DNA of 64,000 nt from Alentia gelatinosa (taxonomy: Eukaryota > Annelida > Polychaeta > Phyllodocida > Polynoidae): assembly GCA_950022655.1 (NCBI GenBank), contig OX465581.1, positions 106,809,125-106,873,124 of the forward strand. Reading direction: 5' to 3'. Position numbers and translations under genes: made by a program. This document shows positions 27,601-42,600 of the stretch, one piece after another. Below the pieces are notes generated by a model. The model did no database searches. It saw only the letters and a program-made list of their open reading frames with translations, and was not told where the DNA came from. How positions within the stretch are numbered: the stretch's first letter is position 1; each line of letters starts with the position of its first letter.

Positions 27601-30600
27601 CAAGTGTGGTGCATAGTGGCGCCCCCCAAAAATAATACCTTATGTGAAACAGAGAGGCACTTGAATGCTAGTCTACGTTTAAAGCACAAAATGAACCGGC
27701 AACAAGTTTTGGACAAATCCACTCCAAAATGACAAAAATATTTTTTCAAAGTATTAGAAATTAAGATTCGGCAAGTTTTTATTTTTTTTACATGAAATGA
27801 ACAAATTGCACGATTGAATCTCTAAATTAAGTTCGAATTTCAAGGAACTCAAATTCAAATGGCCAATTTTTTTTATCACATTTGTCAGGTCTTTTGTTCT
27901 GGAAATGTTCAGTACGACTGTTTGTTGTGTTCTCTGTTGTGCCAGTAATACTGACCGTCCCCACAATATACGTGATTTAAAAACGTATCCAATGCTTGAG
28001 GAAGGGATATACTCATAACATATGGAAGCGAGGGGGAGGCAGGGAAAGAGGCAACGGCAAACAGAATAGGCCATAATACGCTAGCACCGGTCGCTATGGA
28101 CATGGACAACAAGCATTATGACGCAGGGCATATGGATTGTCCCATGCACTCAGTTGTTACGTGTTCTAGCACACCCAAATCTGAAAAAAATGTTATATAT
28201 ATATATATATATATCTAAAAAAAACTGAATCTGCTATATATATAGACAATTGATATATTCAACTTTTTCCAATCATAGACAATTCTAGCGAAATTTATTC
28301 TCATTCTATACGAGATAATAACATTAACACTATGACAAAAGGAGAGAAAGAGAAATTTATTAGTGAGAGAGAGAGGAACAGACGGCGACAGGGAGAATAC
28401 CGACCTGGTGTGTTATATAGATGGATTACAGCCATGTTTTGTGTGTGTTACATAGGATGGAGGTGATGAGAGCAACGCCCTCTCTCTCTCTGAATACTGC
28501 TATACTGTAGGTACTACTAAAGTCCACCACCAGCTCGAGAGCTGCTCCGCGTGGCCGGCCTGGCGAGGTGAGCGGACTGAGGACCACCTAGTGGTGTCTG
28601 TAGTCGTGAAGGGACCCCCGCTCGCCAGTCGGCCAGTGCCGGCTCCTGCCACATACAGGGGCTCGATGGTCTTGTAGCTGCTCCATGTTCAGAGCGCGCC
28701 TCCATGATAAAATACAGATAAGAATCCTCTGCGGACAGCCACAGTATTCCTCGGCGTCTCACAGGTTGGCCCGGTTTGTTCATTCCATTTTTTACACTAT
28801 ATCTCTATCAATATCTTCTCTCTGTTTGCTATCTCTTCAGTTGTTTTTTTTCTTTTAACCAAATTGGATAGTAACTATAATGCGCGCATATTTAGACATT
28901 GTAATTTACTCAACCTGCTGACTTGGTCTGGTAAACTGTATCCAAAAACTATCTTTAAAAAAACCCAGAAAATTCGTACATTTGTCATTAATCACAAAAT
29001 GCTCCGTCGGAGACTTTATTGTAAATTTGTTTATAGATATATTTGGGCATATTCAGAGATGGTAATGACTGCTATTGTGTATCTTCAAACCAATGGTACA
29101 AAGTGTTGGCGTGTATAAATAAAGCCCAGTGTCGCTGCATGCCCTAGTCGGTGTACATGCTCCAGAGTAAAGCCCAGGCTTCCCCCAGGCCTGACGACTG
29201 AGTAGACCTCCTTGGGGCTAGCAGCTGGTGATGACGGGTCCGTGTGGAGCAGTCTTCCCCACACAAAGACCTTTAGTTGTTCAGATTCAAGGTCTAATGA
29301 CTGTTTTGATGACTTTCCTTTAAGCATATGCCAATGGTGCGGCGGCAAAAAGCTGTCTGAATTATCCAACTTGTCCGTGAGATTTCCTAGACCCATTTCG
29401 ACAGTCAAAAGGGCCTACTATCTAATATGAAGGATAATAGCGTTGACGCCATGCACACGTCACCATTCTGAATACATAGCCCGTCATGATCAGTGACCAT
29501 AACTTCCGCCAGTCAGTGAAAACCAGGTCACCAAGACTTTCTATCCTTAAAAAAAGACGCGCACTAAAGAAATGTCAAACTGGGCCAACATTAGCCATTT
29601 GCTAGTCGATCTGTGAGAGCCAAATTTTTTCGTTTTTTCAAAGCTTAGATTGTACATTGAAATGTTGAATTGATGCAGTTAGAATTGGAACGAAACTGTT
29701 ATTATCATTTTTGGAGACTACTTGTAAAGTTAGTCTTATAGAGACGGCCAAAATACTTACTTCTCATGATGGTGGCAAAGCAGTCTAATTTGTTTTATCT
29801 GTGTAACAATTTGTCAATGTTGTAAATTTTGGAACCATTAAAATGGTTAAAAACCAACTGAAATACCGCATCCTTTTTCTAACTCTCAACTTTTCCATTT
29901 GATGCTAGTAAGATAAGAAACAAAACGCATTGGACCACTTGACAAAACAATAGCAGCCACCTTGTCAATTTCAAGTTCGGAAACTGCATTTGATTTAAAT
30001 TTGTTTTGTCCATACAACATTTGTATATGTTGTCAATATGTTGTTTTGTGACATCGTAGTCCCTGATAACTGGAAGCTGGTCCAATTTTTCTCTGTATCA
30101 GGAAAATTGCTTTTTTTGCGGGCTTGGTTTTTATCACCTTTTATGTTCGTTTTACACATTGTGTTCCGAATATATTCCTCTCCATCATCCCCATGCATCA
30201 CACCACTCCTCCACGCTAATAAAACAGTACACATGTTCAGCTTCAGGTCCCTAAGCTTACGTAGACCCTGCCTAGAATAAGTGCCTCTCTGTTTGAACGA
30301 AACATTCAGCAACAGAGCGATCGTCCCATTTTTTGGAGTGTATGTGTGTGTTTGTCTGTCAGAGCTGTTACACGTTCAAAGTACAACCTCATCAAAAAAT
30401 GGTGTCCACCAGTCGAGCCATCCGTCTGTAACTCGTGATATTCAGCTGGGGTTATTATAGGTCCCGGATCAGACTACGAGCGGATGAGCAATTGTCAAGT
30501 TGTTGGCCACGCCAAGTGTGGGGCTGTTGATGGCTGGTCTATACTGCATGGTGGTCGTACGTACTCGGGAGGGGGTTGAAAGGGTGTTGGGAGAGGGGGT

Positions 30601-33600
30601 GGGACATGGGGACGCGGATACGTAGAACATTTTGGAAACAGATGTGTAGTTGTTAACAGACCGCTGCCAGTGGTGTGCTGTACTGGTTGGGGGGAGGTAA
30701 CCCGATCAGGCGCCAGTCGCCGGTGCTCATTTGGCAGATTTCTCGCTCCCTCAGACTGGCGCCAATCTAGCGGACAATCATGGGAAAAGTCTCGATACTG
30801 CAACGGCTGCTGCTTCTGCTGCGCAATCTGCTATGCTGCTCTGCCCTTGTTGCTACTATAACTACTGTATTGTCTATCCCTCCTGCTTGCTCTTTTTTTT
30901 CCTATGCCAATTTAATCGCTGTATTTCTTTCCAAAGTGTTGAATTTACACGAATGCCACTTTTGGTATATCACCACGTTCAAGAATTGGGATAGATTATA
31001 CTTTCCTTTTTTAAGCAGTAGACATGGAATGTGAAAGAAAAACAGGGGACATTTACACAGCAATTATTCTCTCTTTATAGACTATTATTTGATACATATT
31101 AGTTTTTGTAAACTTTATATTCAAACAAAATTACTCGATTACCTCTAGGGTATCATTAAGGTGACTTTGTTGTGCCAATGGAAGTTATACTTGGCGATGT
31201 TTCGCAACGTATAGTAGGTGCAAGGGGAAAGCACCTGGCCAACCTTGTTTTGGGGACCGACCGAGCTGGGGTGCTTCGTCTGCCCCCATCGGCGGCGGGC
31301 GTTGAACTGGCCCGCTGGCTAGAGGAGGGACAACGGCAGCAGGAGCAGGTGGAGGGGAAGCAGAAGCATGGAGCCCGGAGCTAGCGTTGGCGGCGTCAGC
31401 AGCAGGCGGAGATGGGAGGCGGCCCGAGCGTTCGGGCAGGGTAGCAGGCAGGCGTGGTAGGCTCAGGGCGGTGGGAAGGTAGGTAGCAAGGTAGTAGGCA
31501 GTCAGGGGTGTGGGAGTGGGGGTGGAGCCAGGCAGAGAGGCAAGTGGGCTGGCTGGAGGGCTGGCGGGGCTGAGCCGGCTGGTCGGCTGATTCACTCACA
31601 TCCATCGGTTCGCCTACAACCCATTCGACAGCCTCTCTCCACAACCCCACCCATGGCCATCCCTCCACACCCGCCCACCCCTCTCCTCTCCTCCACCCGC
31701 CCTACTACCTTCACCCCTCCAGCAGGCGGAGTCTGAATCCCCAGGAGGATCCAACTCCCTCTTGATGGGCGTCCTCCGGGCCACAACCAGCCCGCGCCTC
31801 CCCACCAAGATATTAGCATTAGGGACGGCCTCTGTAGTATCGTCATACAGGCTGTTATCTACTCCAAGATGCCCGATACCCGTACCTACGCCGCGATACG
31901 ATACCCCGTGCTATGATAGGCTTTACCGGCGGGCGGGGTTAGGGTGACGTGGGGGTTAGGGGGTGATAAGCCTGACTACAAGTCGTGTTGTACAATGCCC
32001 ATTGATGGCCCTGACTGTTGTGCCTTGTGACCAATGCCTACGCCAGGCTGTAGTGGATGGCACAGCGAGGGGGTGGGGGCGTATGTGATTGTGTTATCCC
32101 CCTGTGCCCGGATCACCTCCGTGTTTATACAGGCTTCTGAGGACCACCACTACCACCCCAACCTCCACACTCCTCCACCACAAGACGCGCCGTCGCCAGC
32201 CGTGTCCACGCCCCGGCGCCAGAAGCCCGGCTAGGCGCCGCCGGGCGCCGCACCAAGGCCCCATTTAGGCGCCTTCACTGGGAGGCTGGTGTTTGCTCGC
32301 AGTCGGTGAGAAGGGCCCCGCCGACTGGCTGCTCGGGGCTGTATCTCGCGTAGGTCAATATGGCTCGCGTGCACAGGGCGCCGGTAATACCCCCGGCTGG
32401 ATGGCCGAATCTAAACAGACAATCATTGTCTTGTTGACTTTAATGCCCGCATTGTAACACGCAGGAAACCCCCACCAGGTAACTGTAATTGTACCCACCG
32501 TGTCACTCCTCACTCACCTCCTCTCTGCCCTATAAAAAAAGACAGGGGTTCCCCTTGTGTAAAAGGAAGCCATTGGCCGTCATGACCGACTGTGCTAGGA
32601 GGATAGTGTGAGAAGGAAGACATGAAAAAAGGAGAAGGAGGCATGGGTTTAGTAATAGAGTAGTTCTCTAAGCCTGTTTGATATCAACGCAGCTTGATGC
32701 GACCTCGGGTTGTCTAACGTAGTGATATGGCGGTTACAGATAGGGTCCTATTGGGTCATGGGGGTCCTCTGTGGGATCAGCAGGTTGGGGGGTCATAGCA
32801 AGCAGACCTTTGGGACTCTAGTAAGAGGGAGGGCGGATAGGAGATAAATGGGTTGTGGGTGGGACAAGGAAGGTTGTAGACAAGGTAGAATCAAGAGGAG
32901 TTTGTGAAGAGGGTGTTATATTTGGGAGTTGAATAGGAATGTTTATATGTATGTATATCATAGGAGGATTAGGAGTAGGCATAGGATGGGCAGGAGAGAA
33001 TGCCTTACTGGAGGGGGTCGTAGAGGGAGCTGCTAGTCACAAAGCACCGCCCGAAGACTCATCAGTGAGCGGAAGGCGCCAGTGCCACACCCCCCAACGA
33101 GGCGCCAACCCCTGACCCCCGCCCCCCTCCAGCCCTTCCTCCTCACCCGCAACCCTCCCATCAACCCTCCTTTTTCGCCTCCCTCCCACTCCCCTGCCGC
33201 TTTCCCAGCCCATCACCCTCCTTCACCCAGCACACTGTTGTGCCAATTTCGCCTCACAGCAGTTGGTGTGGCGTGCTTGTTCCAGGGCGAGGTGGAGTAT
33301 CCTTAATACGGCCGATTAAGTAGTTGTATAATAGTACGACGGCAGCGGGCGACTATTGTTACTTTTTCCGCCGGATCCTTAAGTAATCAGGCCCGAGGAA
33401 ATGGCCGACGGTGGGACGTCCCCCGGATCAATGCAGCACGACAGTGGCGCGGCTCCTCGGTGACGCATGCCTCAGTTGTCGCTTGCAGGTGTCACTGAGT
33501 GGCTGGCCCATTTAAATATTTCCCCATCCAGGAGGAGACCGCCGCCATTACTTCACAATGCTCGCCATTGGATATAGACTTGTGCTACGTCCTCTCTGTC

Positions 33601-36600
33601 AGTTATTGAAGAACACAGGTCTGCGAGTCTCCTTCGAATAGGCAGCAATCAGCATGGGCTTAATTTTTTTGTTGAGAATTAGCCACTGCAGCCTTGGGTG
33701 CCATTTTGGAGGGCTCTGTGCATGAAGGGTTTAGCTGAGCACTTAACACGAAAACATTGCTTTAGTACTTTCCAGCCCGGGGATCCGCTACACAAAGGCA
33801 GTGAGGAGGCAGCCATTCTTGGCTGAAAATACTATTAGGGATGTGAGATTTTTTCCTGTTGGCGCTTTCCGTGTTTTGCTATCATGTTTCTTTTTGTGTG
33901 TGCATATTTTCATCCTGCTGGTTACATGAATTCCACAATACTGCGCATTTACCTTCTGCTTTATTTTTTTATTTATCTATTTCTGTTTCGTTGGGGGGTC
34001 GTTTGTTTCCACTGTATATAAGTTATATATAATTGGTTTCTTTATCACTCGATGGTACTCCAGGTATATACAATTATCGTGAGACAGGATCTAGACAATC
34101 ACTTATGTATGCCCTGTTACGGGGGAGTGCAAAGAGGCTGCTATAGGTGCATATACAATGCGGACATGGGACCTGACCCCAGGTCCAGACGCAACGGGGT
34201 GATGTCATCTATATGGGCATCATTAGGGATAATGGTAATATGCCAGCATCGCCGGCAACGCATCAAGGAACCCATTTTTATGGACAGCAGCGGTGTGAAT
34301 GGCAATTAAATCGAAATTACTCCATCAAATCTAGCGCTGCAATACTCAAAAGCACATCAGCATCTAATCAAATTACTGAGAGACAAAATCTGCCGTGTTG
34401 TGGGCTAGTTAGATGTTTAATTTCTCAATTGATGAGAGGCAGAAATCTAATAAGAGCACGGAAATCCCATTTATTTCGGCGAGTTAGGTGGGCGGGGGAG
34501 CGGAGAAGCAGGGAGGTCCTATGGAAGTCCATCATCCTTTCTTTGGCACCACGTCTGCTGACTATGTCAGGGATGAGCTGTTTTTACACCGTTAGTTGCA
34601 TTATGAGATTAGCCCTCAACTGGATCATCCTTATAAGAGTGGCTGGCGCTGGCGTGGTCGGCTGGGTCTAGGCTTGGAGAGTGGGAGTGTGGGAGAGACT
34701 CACAGTAGGTGTGTGGGGGGATGCTATAGTGTAGGTGTTAAGGTAGGAAGCAGTAGGCGGGTGGGTGGGTGGTCTTGATCATTGCCTGAGCCAGCGGGCG
34801 GAGCAGCTCGCTCTGCTGACACGGCGATATGATTTGTGACCCGGTAGCCGCGAGCTGCTCACGTCGATCGGACAGGCAGAAAATGTGTGAAACGCCCGGC
34901 GCAGGAGTGGCAATGTCATTGCTTTACAAAGTCTCTGGTCATCAGCGGAATGAGCAGCGACGCCACTCCCAATGGCGCTGGCGGTGGGGGGACTGGCAAT
35001 GGGAAACGTTACGGGCCTTTTCATTGGGGGTTCGCTCGGGCGGTCAGTTGGCCAGTCTTTCTGCGTGCCTGGTAGTTCCGACGCCAGGCCGCTAATCTAA
35101 TTGCTTTTGCTTGCTTCGTCACACCCCACACTAGATCGCGGGCGCGGGCTAGCCGACAGGAGATGGCTTTTATTCGTCCGCTACAAAAAAGTTATTTTCA
35201 CAAAACTATACGCCCGCCGAGGACTTGCCATCATCAATCACGCCCTGCCGGTTTGCATATTTAGCCCCGATTGTGAGAGGGTAACGGCAGCGCCTTCCAC
35301 CCCCTCCACCACTAACACTCCACCCACCCACCCCTATCCAGCCCAACCAAAGCACCACATCTCGCCTCAGGTCCTCCTCATACCGACCCATGCCTACTCT
35401 CTCTCTCCAAAAAAAACCATGGTGTAGTCTCACAACAGCGGCAGCATAAATGATGTCGTGCGGGGGTGCCCCATGGAAAGCCCTCGGTCATCGCTAGTCA
35501 AAACACACCTCTCTCTCACCCCCATCCTCCACACTACGGCCCCGTCATTCTAATGATATCAACAATAATTCTCTCCATCCTTGTGGACGCTTTGCATTGT
35601 GTTCGCTCTCTTTTTTTTTGTGGTTACATATTCGTGCTGCTAAACACAAGTATACCTAAGCTCGTTAAGCCTATTATAGCCACCCGGGGACTCTCATACG
35701 GGACATTAAGGGCTAAGGTCCTCGGAGCCCGCCCATTTCCGGTCGGTTTGCCTCGGGCCACACTCGGGCTGACTTTCCTCGTGTTGGCCACTGCTCAGTG
35801 CTCTCTGCACGCATTTTAAATGCTTACTTAGGAGTGTTTAGCTCGATTGTTTTGTGACAATTGCCTCTTAGTGCTCCTTGGCTGGTCAATTTCTCGATCT
35901 CCTTACCTTCTCCTAAGTCATTTTAAGCTTCTATACGCTTGAGCTTTTTTTTCTCCACGGTTTGTCGCCGCCTACCTCCTCCTCCCCCTCGTACTCCCCC
36001 TCGGTGCTCCCCATGCTTGCATGCACCGATTAGCCTAAGCTGTGGTCGTGCGTTTGACTGGTCGGTCAGCAAGTGCCACGATGTCCTCACGCCGGCAGCT
36101 GTTGGCGATGCTTTCATGCTCGCCAACCGACTGTACGGGTGGGACCCGCCGATGAGCGACGGCCCCGAGGCTGCGTTTTATGTACGTTTATGTGCAGGGA
36201 TGTGTGTATGTGTGTGTGTGTGTGTGTGGAGTCTAATGAGTGACTATGACTGGGGTTGGTGAAAGCAACGATACTCGTTGGTGAGAGAAAAAAGTTTGGA
36301 TGTGTGGGTGTGTGTGTGTGTCTGTAGGTGTGTGCATATAGGTGTGTGCTGTCCTCGCTTTCCCCCAACACTCATTCTCTCCCCTACACCACCACCCCCT
36401 CCCCCCCACACCCCCTCTCTCTCACACAGCCGTTGGTGCTACGGTCGTTTACGGCGGGCTCTCTGTTCCTGCCATTGTTTGAAGCCCCCGATCAATTACA
36501 GCGCAGAATATCGTTGGAGGGGGAGGGGGGACGCTTCACACCCCAGTTGAGGAGAAGGAGGGTGTAGTGGTGCGGGTTGGGGGTAGCCAGGGGAAACTTG

Positions 36601-39600
36601 AAGAGAGCATCGTGGGGCCGCCTCCCCCAGACTCCCGACTGGGCGCCGCCATTGAGGTGAACTTGTGCCTCTGGCGCTACACGGGGGTCTTTGCAGGGCC
36701 GCGACGGGGTGATGTCAAATAAGCGGATCAGCGCCCCAGACCTCAGCAGCTTTAATTCACACTCGACCTCTGCTTGAAGAGCGCTCACAATGCTGCAGGA
36801 ATTAGACTGCTAAACAGAAGAGCACGGACGAGGAGGGACCAGGCCATGCTTACTTAGCTCCGTAGAAATTGGGGACAAAACCCCACCACAAAGCTGCTTT
36901 TGCTTCTCCTCCCACCCCTTTCCCCCTCACACTCAACTGTTATTAATAACAAGGAAAACACGCGGTTGTTGTATTGAATGAAGACCCATGTCATCTGCAG
37001 ATTACAATGTGGTTTGGGGTAGTGACTTGGTGGCTCCTTTTGACAGAAATTCGATAGCTGGCTGACGAACACCACCGGCCCAACGCCTGTGGCTTTTTTG
37101 TGCTTGATAGGGATTACAGAGGAGGGCAATGGCAGGGCACCGTTTCCGATTGTTCCTATAAAAATAATACCACTCCAAAGGAATAAATTAGGACGACAAA
37201 AGAGGGAACACTTTAAAGAATGGCTGCGTTTGAACGGTGAGCTTTTGAATTAATTTTTGGCCTCTGAATTTTTCACGATTCCGCCAAGCATTTAATGTAA
37301 ACATAAAAGGACAACAACAACAACAAACAAAGTGAATGACTGCTATCCTGACGTATGTAATTGAATTAATAGTGAATTAATGTTAGAGCGTAAGTTCACA
37401 TACACGCCCTTCCTGATGCATGATAAATCAGGTATACACAGTGGTAAATGTCCTAACGGGAAATGTCAACATGGGGTCCATTTGTTAAGTAATAAGGATA
37501 GCGTATGGGAACCGTCCTTTTAAATCCCTGTAGTGATAAACGACCTGGGGGGTCTGTACGGAACAATTAGGCATACATTTCATATGCAAATATATACAGG
37601 GAAGGCAAAATGATTTATGGCTTTGGGGTCAGCTTTTGACTCTTGCGTCAGAATTCCTCGTTCGCATAATCCTTAAAAGGAAACTCTCAATTACTATTCT
37701 GGAGGAGGGAAAAGAACCTTCTTGCTACTTAGTCAGCCGGGCTGCATTTAATTCACGCCCGATCAAAATTATTCGCAGAAAATTAAAACGTATTTCATAG
37801 TAGGACGAGGGTGGGGGGGGGGGGGGGGATGGAGGGTGTATTGGTGGCATTTCGCCCCGTGCCTGCCTCAGTAATTTGACACGGGTCTACCAATCGGAGC
37901 TACTGAATATTAGAGCATTCCGGGGGTGATGTGTATGAGATAGAGACGAGGTTTTTATGCGCAGTAAAAACGCGGCCGTGCTGCTGGAGATGTAGAGCCT
38001 GCCGCCCGAGGAGAGAGCCATAGGGGGTGGAGAGGAGAGGGAACGTGGCGGCGCTGACCTGTGGAGTAGAGCTCACCGAGGGCCCAGCCTGATGGGATCC
38101 ATCAATGTGTAGCACGGAGGCGGCAGGCGGCCCCTCAACGTGCACCGACCAGGTAGGGGGCCCGCCACCTCCCCGCCTTCTGAAGCAAGCAAGGGGTGGA
38201 CAAAACATATGCATATATATAAGCATGCACATACACATATCAAACTATACATATATAGTCCAGGAAGTAGCATCATAATATGTTCTTCCATGTGGATATA
38301 GTCCTTTATGTGCATAGTGCACATTTGTATCTACCATGAATATGTATATCATTTGATTTATATAAACATGTATGTATCGCCAACGCTGAGGAATATGTGA
38401 CACTACTTGGAATGCCACGATAATAATGGTAAATTCATATGCAGTATGTGGAAAAGATTACCATGCCATTGTGCCAGGAATAAGAAAACACCAGCGGCCA
38501 TGTAAAAAACAAAGCTGTAGGGATTGGAATGTAAATACTGTAATCTAGGATTTGGTACCAAATAGGGAAAAAAGATAGATGGCTTTAGATCAAAAGGTGC
38601 CGCACGTGGTTTGAATAAAATGTAATCGCCCTGTCCTTTCGACGAGAGAACGTAGCGTTTGACTACATTTGACTTAACTATAAATGAGACTCTAATGATG
38701 CAGCTGGTACCACATGATATAATTGCTGTTCAGGTGATGATGTGCAGCCGAAACACCTTCTCGTCCGGTAGAATATCTGAACACTTTTATACAATATATG
38801 CAACAAGAAATCTAAATTTGTAATCACGACCGCAGTTGAGAGGACCAGTGAGATCTACGAGATAGAAAAAAAGAGAAAAGGAAATGCTAAAATAAATAAA
38901 AACATGAGCGAGAGAAAGAGAGATCTTGTATATTTATTATCGGCGAGTAATAATTCATGGAATCAAACATGCTCAGGCTTGCCGTTTTGAAAAATAGCCG
39001 TCGTAATTCTCGTGTGCCCTCCTTGCTGAGAACCGGTGAAGGATAGCATATGCCCCTCCCTGAAAGCAGAGTGGGAGGTGAGTGGTGGGAGAAGGGCGGG
39101 CCGCATGATGTACGGTCAAACAATGTAAATATGCAGTGTGACTGGTGATGGATGTCCGCCGCCAGTCGTCGCTCCACACCCGGGTTAATGAATGGAGAAG
39201 ACCCACCTTGGGCGCGGGGCGGGAGGCAATGGGGTCCCGGCCACTCGGAAGATGTACCGTGAAACAAGACGAACGACCTGCAGCTTCTGGCTCCCCACGG
39301 CTTGAGACTCCATCGATCCGCCAGCCTCCTGCGTCCAACCTCACCTATATGGTAATTGAAATATGATTGGCCAATGAGCCATCGGGATGTGCAAGGATAG
39401 AGGGGTGGGGGTGGTGCCAGGTCTCGACTATAACCGACCCGGTGTTTTGATAAATGTTGATGGCCGCTCGGGTCATTTCTTTTAATGTAAGGACAGCTTG
39501 TTGCACAAAGAACAATCCCCCGGCTAGGATGATAACACCTACCCGCAGGACAGGCTGTGAACATGATGCATGACAAGCATTAAGGAAAGCCAGGGAAGCT

Positions 39601-42600
39601 GTGGATGATTTAATGAGTGCCACTCGTTGTGTTTGGTTGGGGGGGGGGGGGGGGGTGATACTGGCTGGCTGCGGTGATTGGCAAGAAGCATGAGAAGCCA
39701 GCCCATGGTAGTAGGACTAGCCGCGCCGCCGTGCGCACACAGCCGAGCAGAAACGGCGAAACACGGAGGCGGCCAATCTGTTTGACCTTTGACACCGTTA
39801 CAACATTCATCAGAAGACGTCGCCAGGACGGGCCTCGCCGCGGCAGCCAATGGGAGCACGTGTAGCTGGGGCGTTGGGGCGCTCCGTAGCGGGATAGGTG
39901 ATTTATGCCCAGCAGGTCAGGAGGGAACCCTAGATAAAAGCGACCTAGATTATCATTTCAATGCTACTGCTACGAACACGACGGCGTGGCTGAAAGGACG
40001 GCATCTGGGAGAGAGGGAAGGGGATTGAGGGCTGAAATAAAACTAAAACATAATCTCACCAGCTATGATCGAAAGCCACTCCGATAGAAACCTTGTTTTT
40101 AAATTAGAAAAGCTATATTTGTATATTCTTTATTTTTCTAAAATATATGTTTATTGCATCTGTCAAGAATACATTTAAGTTTTTCAGATACGATCTCGTA
40201 GATGTAGCACTGCATACAACAAAACTTAGTAAATTGCGCAGCTACCATTCTTTGTGAATATAGAAAAAATGTATTTTATACTTAGGTAGATTAATTATAT
40301 GGTACGCTTTTAATATAATCTATGTAAATAACTGGTTCTGTGAGTAAATCTTCTTTATAAATCTACATGTGCAGGAGTGATTTACTCCATGTAGTCATGT
40401 AATGGTCAGTTAGGTCTGCAGTCTTCAGAACCTGACCGGCCACCTGTGCATGTTTCACCTCAGGGGCATTTCAGATGGCTTCCTGTGTGGACATAGGCGT
40501 GTCTTAAGTCGTCGACCTGTCAACAGGGCGGCACCCAAAGTCAGATTGATGCTCGCATACTGCTACTTATTAATTAGACGGACTGGTTTATGACAGGGGG
40601 CCGACCCAGGCCGCCACCTCTGTCAGCCGCCAAGCACCCCGAGGTCTAACCTCTAGCCTAAGGAGTGATCTATGCTGATCTAGTTTGATTTGTCTGTTGG
40701 AGTGTGCCTTGTGTCCCAGCCAGCCACCAAACCCCACCCCCACCCCCGCCACCGATCGTCGACCACTGCCTATGATCCAATACCCATCCCCCCTCCCCTC
40801 CATCCCCCCTCCCTCCCCATGGTTCTCTGTCTACACTGTACCTCTACTCGCTCTCACCCCCTCCCTTCACTTCCCTCCCACCTCCTCCAGTACCCCAGGC
40901 AGAGCAGACTGATCCGGCCAGCTGTGTGGTAATTGCCAGCCCTGTTGGGCAATCTCCGCCCACCTGGCTCCCAATGTGTTACATGCGCACGCCCGTAACC
41001 TTTTCGACTCCGAATTCATTTAACCCTTCAAGATTTGCAAGAAATATCAATCTTTCATCAGCGCCACGTTGCTAAGTAGCCTGGCGCGGGCGCGAGGGGC
41101 GGCGTGGGTGGAGGTGGTGGTGGGTGGGAGGGACGTATTTATGCGCGCTGGGCCGCTCCTGCTAGCCTGTCTTGATGGATGGACAGGCCAGCCCCTGACA
41201 CAGCTCCTTGCAAACTTCATTGTAGTAGTACCTCCATACGACGTTCATAGTCTCCATTTATTGTTTTCTCTTTTGGTGGGACCGCAGGTACCTCAAGGTT
41301 ATCGATGCCTTCCTTTGTGTCCGATATGTTTGCTTGTAATTATTCCCGCGGCAGATTATTCAGCCATAAATCACACGGGCCTTTGGTTACTCAACGATTA
41401 TCAGTCATCTGGAGTAATATCGGGGCCACGTTTGCTGAACACTCAGAGAAGAAATAACCTGACCAAATTGGTACTTTGGATAGGGCTAATTTTTCTTCTA
41501 TGTGGCAAACACTGGCGGTTGTATGTCAAACAAAGGTGGGGGAAATAATATGAGTAATGCAAGGGCTATAAAATCTCTCGAGTATAGAGCTTTCAGGGCC
41601 AGGCTGTGGGATTTGGCCGTAGAGAGTAGCTCACACAAGCTCACGCAGGTAATTCATACACTCCATTATGAGCTAGCGCTGTTGGTCAACAGCTGGAGCA
41701 CCCGCCTAACTGGAGTGCCTCCCCCCCCTCCCCTTCCCCACCTACCTTCCTACAACCACACCCTCCTAGTCTATGCTCTCACTCAAGTATGCGAAAGACA
41801 CTTTACGTATTATATTCGCAGGTATATTGATGTCCATAAATGGAAATTACTTGTCGTTGTTTTTCCAACGTCGGCCCGAATAATGGAACTTATGTGTTGG
41901 GGGGTTTATTGGGAAGTGGCTTGCGCTGATAATCAGAAACCTTTGTGGTAAAAAGCCACGCCGCCTGGGCAGGCTATTGACATTAGACGGGAAGTCATTC
42001 TACTCACCAAAATAACATTCAGTAATCACACTCAAGCGTTATAGAAATTCAAAACAGTTTGTGAATACACGGTGATAAGTGGGGCAGCGAGTCGGGCTGC
42101 CTGTAGCGCCGACACGAGGGGCTGAATGGCGCATTTGGACCGTGTCTGCGAGGGGAGCAGTGTCTGTGGGGGGAGAGCAGCGACGCCCAGGGACCGGGGC
42201 CCCCTCAATGCTGCTTTAATAGTTCCATTCCAGTGGAGTTTTTGTGTGGGCGACGGCACGGTGTTCAGTGACCTGCCGCAGCTTAGGCTAGTCGCTGTAT
42301 AGTCCAACAACGTAAATATGGGTCTGAGCCCTGCTGGATACCGCGCTGAGCCGCGCCATAGACCCACCCCTCCAGCTCCTCCACCTCCTCCTCCAACACA
42401 GCCTGGATGCCTTCTGGACGACTAGCTCCCTGTAGGAAACAGCCGGCAGCGTACGAAAAGTGCACCGCCATACACCCAGCCTTAGGGCAACATTTATCAA
42501 GGAGACTCCTTCGCCAACCCCAAGAGCAGCTCATGAGTAGCTCTCTCGCGCAGCAGCAGCAGCTTTGAGTTGCTCCTAATGGTATTTCAATGCTGACCAT

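Noticed and set aside
38887..39576. 229-codon minus-strand frame in intron 6, the second longest seen
   Set aside because: No recognisable family, no low-complexity-free domain and no neighbouring exons; one long frame in 64 kb is expected by chance.
41069..41951. Two overlapping frames (159 and 149 codons) suggesting a broken nested gene
   Set aside because: The first starts at TTG, neither shows a known motif, and the overlap has no frameshift signature. No transposon protein motif was seen.
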